DNA of 9,729 nt, from contig JALUKS010000120.1 of assembly GCA_027056465.1 (NCBI GenBank), positions 1-9,729 of the forward strand. The letters are read 5' to 3'. Position 1 is the stretch's first letter; each line of letters starts with the position of its first letter. The notes under the pieces were generated by a model. The model did no database searches. It was not told where the DNA came from and worked only from the letters and a program-made list of their open reading frames with translations. Shown in pieces: positions 1-5,813 of this stretch. The stretch is from Sulfurimonas sp. GTDB taxonomy: Bacteria > Campylobacterota > Campylobacteria > Campylobacterales > Sulfurimonadaceae. Position numbers and translations under genes: made by a program.

Positions 1-1
1 A

Positions 2-127
2 TATCCAGCTTTACTGAGTGGATTAGAGAACTATCTAACAACTTTAGACTTATTACGGCAATTTAGTGTTGAAGAACTTTTTAAAATGAGAGATGAATTG
101 GTTGAAATTATTGGGCTTGAGGTTTAG
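2..127 (+). CDS. C-terminal fragment of an unidentified protein
   Basis: An open frame runs in from the left edge and ends at a TAG at 125-127, leaving 41 residues. It begins YPALLSGLENYLTTL and ends MRDELVEIIGLEV. The fragment is rich in Leu and Glu and looks like one or two amphipathic helices of a soluble protein, with no membrane segment or metal-binding motif. I do not recognise the family, and the start lies outside the window. It is the only gene on the plus strand here and converges on rnpB, whose 3' end lies about 25 nt past its stop. No U-tracted terminator hairpin is visible after it. The other two forward frames are less convincing: frame 1 stops at position 64. The coding call is moderately secure; the function is unknown. 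Confidence 0.55.
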   Translation, partial: YPALLSGLENYLTTLDLLRQFSVEELFKMRDELVEIIGLEV

Positions 128-152
128 TTTGTGTAGAGAGGTATGGTTATAT

Positions 153-472
153 TAGGTACAAGTAAGCCGAGTTTTGTAGTGATAGTTATTAATCTACTGC
201 ACACCTTATGATATACCTCTAGCGAAACAAAAGCATTGTAAGACGCTAACCATCTGTTTCTTGCTGCCATGTTGGGTTTTCAAGCTCTCTGCATCGCTAC
301 AGAGACTGGTGGTCTCTTACACCACCTTTTCACCTTTACCACTCTAAAGTGGAAGTAATATTTCTGTTGCACTTTCCCTCGTATTGCTACGGCCATTCGT
401 TAAATGGAACACTGTCTTACAGCAGCTCGGACTTTCCTCTTGAATAGACTCAAGTAACTATCCTTGTACCTA
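153..472 (-). ncRNA. rnpB: RNase P RNA, bacterial type A
   Basis: This is the catalytic RNA of ribonuclease P, which removes 5' leaders from precursor tRNAs. Read on the minus strand, the first universally conserved block GAGGAAAGTCCGAGC lies at 425-439 and the last, ACAAAACTCGGCTTAC, at 162-177. Their CCGAG/CTCGG segments pair to form helix P2. The ends close as P1: TAGGTACAAG (463-472) pairs perfectly over 10 bp with CTTGTACCTA (153-162). Between them are CTTGA/TCAAG (a P3-like hairpin), the block GGTGAAAAGGTG, a GTAAGAGACCACC segment and a GGCAGCAAGAAACAGATGG segment, all in the family order. The length of about 320 nt is on the short side for type A. The exact 5' and 3' ends are inferred from P1; the transcript may start up to about 10 nt upstream. 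Identification rests on these motifs, without a covariance-model search. Confidence 0.95.
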
Positions 473-487
473 TGAAATTCTACTCTA

Positions 488-521
488 ATTATCCTTTATT
501 TAGCTTATTTAGAGAGAAAAG
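488..521 (-). promoter_or_regulatory. Probable rnpB promoter
   Basis: On the minus strand a GATAAT hexamer (488-493), preceded by AAAG, lies 15-20 nt upstream of the rnpB P1 helix. This would start transcription near 480-482, just ahead of the mature RNA. Upstream is a pyrimidine-rich CTTTTCTCTC stretch and no convincing TTGACA box. This fits the housekeeping promoters of Campylobacterota, which rely on a -10 element and periodic T-runs. Further upstream (about 530-595) the DNA is very AT-rich with several TATAAT-like words, so the precise element is uncertain. I see no gene in 473-600. Confidence 0.5.
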
Positions 522-600
522 TTAAATTTTATATATTACTCTACTCTACATTTCACATAAATTCTAATCATGTTATATTATATAATATTAAAACAGAATC

Positions 601-635
601 AAAAAAATGGCTAGCTAATAAAAACTAGCCATTTT
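601..635 (-). terminator. Rho-independent terminator after oorC
   Basis: The minus strand reads AAATGGCTAG, a 10 nt loop, CTAGCCATTT, then a run of T. The arms 605-614 and 625-634 pair over 10 bp with no mismatch, and seven T residues (601-607, partly inside the stem) follow on the minus strand. It starts about 11 nt after the oorC stop codon. It should end the metabolic operon and insulate it from rnpB, which is read in the same direction further on. The plus-strand side also has a short T-rich stretch, but no plus-strand transcript is expected to arrive here. Confidence 0.9.
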
Positions 636-645
636 ATATTAATAA

Positions 646-1209
646 CTATTTAGTCATAGCTTCTTTAGCATATTTTTCACCAAGTTCATAAGCTTTTTTA
701 TTTACTTCATGAACTTTAGCAGGTACTTTTGAAAGCATTGTATCGACAAGTGCCGTTTTATCAATAGCATCCATCATTGTGTTTGCAATAGCAAGAGCAA
801 CAACAGATTGAGTAATTACATTACCAACCTCTTCTTTTGCTATTGTAATAATAGGAATTTCATGGATGTTCCACTTTTTTCTATCTTCATCAGTTGGGTG
901 AACAAGGTTTGGATCAACAACTATTGTTCCGCCAGGCTTCACACCATCTTTGAAAAGTACATAACTCATCTGCGCAACTGAGAGCATAAAGTCAACATCA
1001 CCATCAACAGCATATGGATAATAAATTTCTTCATCATCAAGTTGAATATCAACAACAGTTGGTCCACCACGAACTTGTGATGTATATGTAGCAGTCTTTA
1101 GTCCTTGCCCACCAGTTTTAATTTTTGCAGCTGCAAAAATCTCACCAGCAAGAAGAACACCTTGACCACCAACACCTGTAAATCTCATTAATACTTTAGA
1201 ATCACTCAT
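646..1209 (-). CDS. oorC: 2-oxoglutarate:ferredoxin oxidoreductase, gamma subunit
   Basis: This is the gamma subunit (187 aa) of the CoA-acylating 2-oxoglutarate:acceptor oxidoreductase. In the reductive cycle the complex carboxylates succinyl-CoA to 2-oxoglutarate with low-potential electrons. The pyruvate/ketoacid oxidoreductase gamma fold is shown by the glycine-rich GVGGQG near residues 12-17 and the TYTSQVRGGP segment at 41-50. The latter is the conserved stretch of this subunit, next to the CoA and thiamine diphosphate site. The length is close to that of Helicobacter and Campylobacter OorC. The start is supported by AAGGAAG about 6 nt before the ATG. It follows oorB after 9 nt and is the last gene before the terminator. 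The protein is cytoplasmic, with no signal peptide or membrane segment. Confidence 0.95.
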   Translation of the reverse strand: MSDSKVLMRFTGVGGQGVLLAGEIFAAAKIKTGGQGLKTATYTSQVRGGPTVVDIQLDDEEIYYPYAVDGDVDFMLSVAQMSYVLFKDGVKPGGTIVVDPNLVHPTDEDRKKWNIHEIPIITIAKEEVGNVITQSVVALAIANTMMDAIDKTALVDTMLSKVPAKVHEVNKKAYELGEKYAKEAMTK

Positions 1210-1218
1210 TCGTCTTCC

Positions 1219-2076
1219 TTATATTTTTTTAGCAAAGTCAGCTTGTGTAATCTTAGCACGTTGACCTTGGTGAACTTTTTGAATCTCTGCATACATTTCA
1301 CAATACTCAAGAGCTTCTGTGTCTTCTTTTAACACACCTGTAGGTAGAAGGTTGAGTTGTTCCTCTTCGCTTAAAGTATCATATTTCTTTTTAGATACAG
1401 TAATACTATCAATCCACTCAAGATTTGCCATAGCAGACATCATTTTATTTTTACGACCAAGGTTAATATGACAGTTAGATAAAACTTCCATCATAGAGAA
1501 ACCTTTATGTTGCATCGCTTTTACAAGAGACTTCTCAAGTTTCTTAGGTTCAATCATACTCTCACGTGCAACAAAAGAAGCACCAGCTGCAATTGCTAAA
1601 TCACAAGTATTAAAAGTTGGGTCAATATTACCAGCTTTTTGAGAAACTGTCCACATACCTCGAGGAGTAGTTGGGGAAGTTTGAGAGTTTGTGAGACCAT
1701 AAATAAAGTTATTAATAATAATTAAAGTCAAATCAATATTACGACGACAACCATGAATAGTATGGTTACCACCGATTGCAAGTGCATCACCATCACCAGC
1801 TACACAAACAACAAGTTTATCAGGACGAGCAAGCTTAATACCTGTAGCATAAGCAACTGTACGACCGTGAGTAGTGTGAACAGTATTGAAATCTACATAA
1901 GAAGAGAATCTTCCTGAACATCCAATTCCTGAAACAACACATATATCATCTTGAGCAATATTCATTTTTTCAATAGCTCTAACGAATGCTTTTAAAATAA
2001 CACCGTCACCACAACCCCAACACCATAGTGTTGGCATTTTTTCTAGTCTTAAATATTTATCATAATTAAATGCCAT
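1219..2076 (-). CDS. oorB: 2-oxoglutarate:ferredoxin oxidoreductase, beta subunit (thiamine diphosphate binding)
   Basis: This is the beta subunit (285 aa), which carries thiamine diphosphate and a [4Fe-4S] cluster. WCWGCGDG (18-25) supplies Cys19 and Cys22, GIGCSGR gives Cys53 and LSNCHIN gives Cys202. This matches the four-cysteine spacing of two-oxoacid oxidoreductase beta subunits. The thiamine diphosphate/Mg motif is GDGD (94-97) followed by NNFIYGLT (122-129), the usual GDG-to-NN spacing. The TSQTSPTTPRG-type loop after it is also typical of the family. The ATG overlaps the oorA stop by one base (TAATG), with AAGGAGT in the 3' end of oorA about 7 nt upstream, so translation is probably coupled. 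With oorA it forms the catalytic core. Cluster-dependent enzymes of this kind are often oxygen sensitive, which fits a microaerobic or anaerobic lifestyle. Confidence 0.96.
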   Translation of the reverse strand: MAFNYDKYLRLEKMPTLWCWGCGDGVILKAFVRAIEKMNIAQDDICVVSGIGCSGRFSSYVDFNTVHTTHGRTVAYATGIKLARPDKLVVCVAGDGDALAIGGNHTIHGCRRNIDLTLIIINNFIYGLTNSQTSPTTPRGMWTVSQKAGNIDPTFNTCDLAIAAGASFVARESMIEPKKLEKSLVKAMQHKGFSMMEVLSNCHINLGRKNKMMSAMANLEWIDSITVSKKKYDTLSEEEQLNLLPTGVLKEDTEALEYCEMYAEIQKVHQGQRAKITQADFAKKI

Positions 2077-3212
2077 TAGTATAACTCCTTAACTTTTGCA
2101 GCGATTTCATTTGGTGAAATTGCTCTACCGTTTACTTTAAATAGTCCATCAATATCTAATCTTGCAGTAGCACGTTGTACTTCTGAGTGATATTGACCAA
2201 TATTTAACTCTACTACTAAAACATTTTTAATTTTATCAGCATACTCTTTCATCTTTGTTGCAGGTGATGGCCATAAAGTGATAGGTCTGAAAAGACCAGC
2301 TTTAATACCCTCTGCACGTAGATTACGAATAGTCTCTTTAGCAGCAAGTGAAACAGAACCATAGGCAACTATCATTACATCTGCATCATCCATCATAAAC
2401 TCTTCATAAGATTCTAGTTCATCTTCGTGCATAGCAACTTTATCTTCTAAACGTTGAATAAGCTTACGACAAGTCTCAATCTCTTCAGTAGGAAAACCAT
2501 TTTTATCATGGTGAAGACCTGTGAAGTGGTATCGATACCCCTCAAACATAGGATTAAGAACTGCAGGTTCATCAGCTTCACACTCATACGGAAAGTACTC
2601 ATCAGCAGGACCATCAAATTTCTTACGAGGAACGATTCCCTCTTTAACAGCTTCGGCAGTTGGAATAACAGCTTTACCATGCATATGACCAATAGTTTCA
2701 TCAAGTAAAACGATTACTGGTTGCATAAAACGGTCAGCTAAATTGAATGCTCTTACAGTTTCTGTATAGCACTCAGCTAGTGAACCAGCACATAAAGTGA
2801 TTGACTTATAATCACCGTGAGATGGGTTTTTCGCTTGAAGAACATCACCTTGAGATACACGAGTTGGAAGACCAGTTGATGGACCACCGCGCATAACATT
2901 AACAAGAACTAAAGGTACTTCTGTCATTTGAGCAAGACCTAAGTTCTCAGCTTTAAGTGATACACCAGGACCCGATGTAGCAGTTAATGCACGATCACCT
3001 GCCATTGCAGCACCGATAACACAACAGATACCTGCTATTTCATCTTCCATTTGAATCGCTGTTCCACCTATCTTAGGTAAAAGATCAGAGATAACATGCA
3101 TTACTTCTGAAGATGGTGTAAGTGGATACCCACCAAAAAATCTACAACCAGCATCAACTGCTGCAATTGCAGCAAGCTCATTACCTGTAGATATTACTTC
3201 TCTAATTGACAT
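2076..3212 (-). CDS. oorA: 2-oxoglutarate:ferredoxin oxidoreductase, alpha subunit
   Basis: This is the alpha subunit (378 aa), with the pyrimidine-binding domain first and the transketolase C-terminal-like domain II after about residue 275. Visible family motifs are GGYPLTPSSEV (27-37), MEDEIA (55-60) with the Glu expected to activate thiamine, TATSGPGVSLKAENLG (77-92) and MRGGPSTGLPT (107-117). The YPLTPSSE form, together with the separate gamma and delta genes, indicates a 2-oxoacid oxidoreductase of the OorDABC type. The 2-oxoglutarate assignment, as opposed to pyruvate, rests on similarity to the Helicobacter and Campylobacter arrangement and on the sucCD and icd neighbours. The ATG overlaps the oorD stop by one base (TAATG), with AAGGAG upstream. 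The C-terminal half contains a Glu/Asp-rich helical stretch (about 250-275). Confidence 0.95.
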   Translation of the reverse strand: MSIREVISTGNELAAIAAVDAGCRFFGGYPLTPSSEVMHVISDLLPKIGGTAIQMEDEIAGICCVIGAAMAGDRALTATSGPGVSLKAENLGLAQMTEVPLVLVNVMRGGPSTGLPTRVSQGDVLQAKNPSHGDYKSITLCAGSLAECYTETVRAFNLADRFMQPVIVLLDETIGHMHGKAVIPTAEAVKEGIVPRKKFDGPADEYFPYECEADEPAVLNPMFEGYRYHFTGLHHDKNGFPTEEIETCRKLIQRLEDKVAMHEDELESYEEFMMDDADVMIVAYGSVSLAAKETIRNLRAEGIKAGLFRPITLWPSPATKMKEYADKIKNVLVVELNIGQYHSEVQRATARLDIDGLFKVNGRAISPNEIAAKVKELY

Positions 3213-3562
3213 TATTTAGCTCCTTGTTCATTGAGTGACATATAATTATTTGCAATTACTGCTGCTTGACGTGTTTTAGCATCATCAGTAAGTTTAGCAA
3301 AACTCACTCCTGCCGCTTTTAACTCTTTTCTATCTGCTACAAATATAGCAAAATCTGGACATGAAAGTTCACATTCATTACATCCAATACAAGCTTCGGG
3401 ATGGTCAATTGAAATCATTGCACCAAGAGTTGATGTTGACTCATATCTCATACCAAGAACACCTGAAGGACATACTGAAACACATATATCACACGCTTTA
3501 CAGTTATCTGTATTTACCCATACTGGTTGATCACCAGGGTTTACCATTGGACTAGCTGCCAT
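3212..3562 (-). CDS. oorD: 2-oxoglutarate:ferredoxin oxidoreductase, delta subunit (2x[4Fe-4S] ferredoxin type)
   Basis: This small electron-transfer subunit (116 aa) passes electrons between free ferredoxin (or another carrier) and the catalytic core. Two complete CxxCxxCxxxCP motifs are visible: Cys21, 24, 27, 31 and Cys58, 61, 64, 68, each followed by Pro. They bind two [4Fe-4S] clusters. The 20 N-terminal residues (with MVNPGDQPVWVNTDNC) and the 45-residue C-terminal helix extend beyond a bare ferredoxin and are typical of the Oor delta subunit. It is the first gene of the oorDABC order known from Helicobacter and Campylobacter. The RBS AGGAG lies 6-7 nt before the ATG. The gap of 159 nt to sucD suggests it may also have its own promoter. 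Confidence 0.95.
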   Translation of the reverse strand: MAASPMVNPGDQPVWVNTDNCKACDICVSVCPSGVLGMRYESTSTLGAMISIDHPEACIGCNECELSCPDFAIFVADRKELKAAGVSFAKLTDDAKTRQAAVIANNYMSLNEQGAK

Positions 3563-3582
3563 ATTTTCTCCTAATTATTAAA

Positions 3583-3602
3583 GTGCAAGATTTATTTTGC
3601 AC
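3583..3602 (-). promoter_or_regulatory. Small hairpin in the oorD leader
   Basis: On the minus strand GTGCAA and TTGCAC pair over 6 bp around an 8 nt loop, about 20 nt upstream of the oorD start codon and just before the RBS. No T-run long enough for termination follows, only TTTAATAAT. It could protect the 5' end of an oor transcript or tune translation, or be chance. The structure is seen; the role is a guess. Confidence 0.3.
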
Positions 3603-3604
3603 AT

Positions 3605-3627
3605 TACTCTTCGATAAAAAAAGAGTA
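3605..3627 (-). other. Second inverted repeat in the oorD leader
   Basis: TACTCTT (3605-3611) and AAGAGTA (3621-3627) pair over 7 bp around a 9 nt A-rich loop. On the minus strand the T-run sits in the loop and not after the stem, so this is not a terminator. With the neighbouring hairpin at 3583-3602 it makes the oorD leader more structured than most of the other gaps in this block. Confidence 0.3.
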
Positions 3628-3638
3628 CCTAAGTTTTC

Positions 3639-3660
3639 ATAATATATCTCTAAAATGTGC
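3639..3660 (-). promoter_or_regulatory. Possible oorDABC promoter
   Basis: The minus strand reads ACATTTTAGAGATATATTATG. TATATT (3641-3646) or TATTAT (3639-3644) could serve as the -10 box, preceded by a T-run as in Campylobacterota promoters, with transcription starting near 3630-3634. It lies directly downstream of the large hairpin at 3668-3703 and about 75 nt upstream of oorD. This would let the Oor complex be expressed separately from the mdh-fumC-sucCD genes. AT-rich words of this kind are common in such genomes, so support is weak. Confidence 0.3.
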
Positions 3661-3667
3661 TACTATC

Positions 3668-3703
3668 GCACCCTAAAGATAACAACTGTTACATTTAGGG
3701 TGC
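3668..3703 (-). other. Long hairpin between sucD and oorD
   Basis: GCACCCTAAA (3668-3677) and TTTAGGGTGC (3694-3703) pair perfectly over 10 bp. Inside them, after a 2x2 mismatch, TAACA (3680-3684) and TGTTA (3687-3691) continue the symmetry, giving a 36 nt nearly palindromic element. It begins 18 nt after the sucD stop. No T-run follows on the minus strand (GATAGTAGCAC) and only CTCACAC follows on the plus strand, so it is not a standard intrinsic terminator. It could be a transcript-stabilising or processing hairpin at the 3' end of sucD, or a protein-binding palindrome just upstream of the possible oor promoter. Confidence 0.6.
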
Positions 3704-3721
3704 TCACACAAGGATTAAAAA

Positions 3722-4597
3722 CTATTTTTTACCTAAAACTTCTGCTATTGCTTTACCAATTTCAGCAGGACTTACTACGACTTTAACACCAGCAGCTTCA
3801 AGTGCTTCCATTTTTTCTTTTGCAGTACCAGCAGAACCTGAAACAATTGCACCAGCATGACCCATAGTTTTACCTTTAGGAGCTGTTTGACCAGCAATAA
3901 AAGCAACAACAGGTTTAGTGATTTGTTCTTTGATAAGTTTTGCAGCTTGAATCTCAAGATCTCCACCGATTTCACCAATCATAACGATTGCTTCAGTCTC
4001 TGGGTCAGCTTCAAACATTGGTAAGATTTGGTTATATGAAAGACCAATAATTGGATCTCCACCAATACCAATAGCAGTAGTAATGCCAAAACCTTCGTTA
4101 CAAACTTGATTAGCACCTTCATAAGTTAAAGTACCAGACTTAGAGATAAGTCCAACATTCCCTTTTTTGAAGATAGAACCAGGCATAATACCTATCTTAC
4201 ACTCTTCAGCCGTGATAATACCAGGGCAGTTTGGCCCAAGTGTTTTCATACCATGCTTAGTTGCATGAGCCTTAGCCATCTGCATATCTTTCACTGGAGC
4301 ACCTTCTGTAATAATTACAGCAAGTTCAATCCCAGCTTCTGCAGCTTCCATAACAGCATCACCAACAAAAGCAGGTGGTACAAAAATCATAGAAACAGTA
4401 GCATCAGTAGCTTTTATAGCTTCTGCAACTGTATTAAATACTGGCTTATCAAGGTGAACTTGTCCACCTTTGTTTGGTGTAACACCACCAACGATGTTAG
4501 TACCATAAGCTATACACTGCTCTGCATGAAAAGAACCCTCTTTTCCTGTGAAACCTTGAACGATTACTTTTGTATCTTTATTTACTAAAATTGACAT
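3722..4597 (-). CDS. sucD: Succinyl-CoA synthetase (ADP-forming), alpha subunit
   Basis: This is the alpha subunit (291 aa) of succinyl-CoA synthetase, which binds CoA and carries the phosphohistidine intermediate. In the reductive cycle the enzyme uses ATP to activate succinate to succinyl-CoA, the substrate of the Oor complex just downstream. The CoA-binding Rossmann domain comes first, with GFTGKEG (15-21). Then come GPNCPG (121-126), ISKSGTLTYE (151-160) and the active-site TMGHAGAIVSG with His247, equivalent to His246 of the E. coli enzyme. The length matches the family. It starts 6 nt after the sucC stop, and its RBS (AAGGAGAG) is formed by the last codons of sucC, so the two subunits are probably made together. 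Confidence 0.97.
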   Translation of the reverse strand: MSILVNKDTKVIVQGFTGKEGSFHAEQCIAYGTNIVGGVTPNKGGQVHLDKPVFNTVAEAIKATDATVSMIFVPPAFVGDAVMEAAEAGIELAVIITEGAPVKDMQMAKAHATKHGMKTLGPNCPGIITAEECKIGIMPGSIFKKGNVGLISKSGTLTYEGANQVCNEGFGITTAIGIGGDPIIGLSYNQILPMFEADPETEAIVMIGEIGGDLEIQAAKLIKEQITKPVVAFIAGQTAPKGKTMGHAGAIVSGSAGTAKEKMEALEAAGVKVVVSPAEIGKAIAEVLGKK

Positions 4598-4603
4598 ATT
4601 TTA

Positions 4604-5776
4604 TTACTCTCCTTTTGCTGCAGCTACAGCTTTTGCTGCACCGTCACCTAAGTCATCACCAACAATTAAGTTAGCTATATTTGCATTTTTAAGAATCTCT
4701 GCTGCCTCTGGTGCATTTGTTCCGTCAAGACGAACAATAACAGGAACATTAACATCAGTAATCTTAGTAGCTTCAATAATACCATTAGCGATACGATCAC
4801 AACGAACAATTCCACCAAAGATATTTACAAAAATTGCCTTTACTTTAGGATTTTTAAGAATAATCTCAAAACCTTTAGCAACAGTCTCTGCATTTGCACT
4901 ACCACCAACATCTAAAAAGTTAGCTGGAGTTCCACCCATATAGTTGATCGTATCCATAGTACCCATCGCAAGACCAGCACCATTTACCATACAACCTATC
5001 TCACCATCAAGTGCTACATAAGAGAGACCATATTTAGCAGCTTCTACTTCATCAGCATCTTCTTCTGTTAAGTCTCGCATTGCAGCTATCTCTGGGTGAC
5101 GACCTAATGCTGAGTTATCAAAGCCCATCTTACCATCAAGTGCGATAAACTCACCCTTTCCAGTTTTTACAAGAGGATTGATTTCAATCATCTCTGCATC
5201 ATTTTCCATATAGAGTTTATAAAGTTTAGATGCAAATCTAATGATATTTTTTTGCTCATCTTTGTCTGTAAGACCAAGACCAAATGCTAACTCACGTCCG
5301 TGAAAGCTTTGAAAACCGATAGCTGGATCAACAGGAACTGTAATAATTTTTTCAGGAGTGTTGGCTGCAACATCCTCAATATTCATTCCACCTTCAGTTG
5401 AAGCCATAATTAAAGGCATTTCTAATTTTCTATCAAGAACAACAGAAAGATATAGTTCTTCTTTAATATCTGCTCCATCTTCGATGTAAAGCTTTTGAAC
5501 AAGTTTACCCTCAGCAGTTGTTTGGTGTGTAACTAAAGTCATTCCAAGAATTTCATCAGCTAATGTTTCAACTTCTTCTAAAGACTTAGCAAGTTTAACA
5601 CCACCACCAAGACCACGTCCACCTGCATGGATTTGTGCCTTAACAACCCATACTGGACCACCTAGTTGCTCAGCAGCAGTTACTGCATCTTTAACACTCT
5701 CTACCATTATACCTTTTGGTGTTGGTACGCCGTACTTCTTGAAAATCTGTTTCGCTTGATATTCATGTATATTCAT
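4604..5776 (-). CDS. sucC: Succinyl-CoA synthetase (ADP-forming), beta subunit
   Basis: This is the beta subunit (390 aa), which binds nucleotide and succinate. The N-terminal ATP-grasp domain begins MNIHEYQAKQIF and contains KAQIHAGGRGLGGGVKLA (46-63), the phosphate-binding region. EINPL (198-202) with Glu198 and Asn200, and Asp214, correspond to the Mg-ATP ligands of E. coli SucC. The C-terminal ligase domain shows NGAGLAMGTMD (265-275), FLDVGG (287-292) and NIFGGIVRCD (318-327). All key residues are present and the length is that of the family. The start has AAGGAG about 6 nt upstream. It follows fumC after 37 nt and precedes sucD after 6 nt. Whether ATP or GTP is preferred cannot be settled by eye; ADP/ATP is the bacterial norm. 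Confidence 0.97.
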   Translation of the reverse strand: MNIHEYQAKQIFKKYGVPTPKGIMVESVKDAVTAAEQLGGPVWVVKAQIHAGGRGLGGGVKLAKSLEEVETLADEILGMTLVTHQTTAEGKLVQKLYIEDGADIKEELYLSVVLDRKLEMPLIMASTEGGMNIEDVAANTPEKIITVPVDPAIGFQSFHGRELAFGLGLTDKDEQKNIIRFASKLYKLYMENDAEMIEINPLVKTGKGEFIALDGKMGFDNSALGRHPEIAAMRDLTEEDADEVEAAKYGLSYVALDGEIGCMVNGAGLAMGTMDTINYMGGTPANFLDVGGSANAETVAKGFEIILKNPKVKAIFVNIFGGIVRCDRIANGIIEATKITDVNVPVIVRLDGTNAPEAAEILKNANIANLIVGDDLGDGAAKAVAAAKGE

Positions 5777-5813
5777 CTATTCTCCTTAATTTAAAATGTG
5801 GGATCGCATAGCA

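Noticed and set aside
555..595. AT-rich palindromic words as an origin or attachment site
   Set aside because: The symmetry is short and made only of A and T, as expected by chance in this composition; no repeats or integrase gene accompany it.
2447..2708. Open frames on both strands inside oorA
   Set aside because: They lie entirely within a well-supported gene, lack ribosome binding sites and encode low-complexity Leu/Lys- or Ser-rich products; they are shadows of oorA.
3361..3555. Plus-strand open frame opposite oorD
   Set aside because: It is antisense to the two four-cysteine motifs of oorD and has no independent support.
3775..3978. Leu/Lys-rich minus-strand frame inside sucD
   Set aside because: It is an alternative frame of a gene with all its catalytic motifs; the composition is a by-product of repeated codon use.
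4253..4588. Plus-strand open frame opposite the 5' half of sucD
   Set aside because: The product is Ser/Phe/Cys-rich with no recognisable motif and there is no promoter or RBS; it mirrors the codons of sucD.
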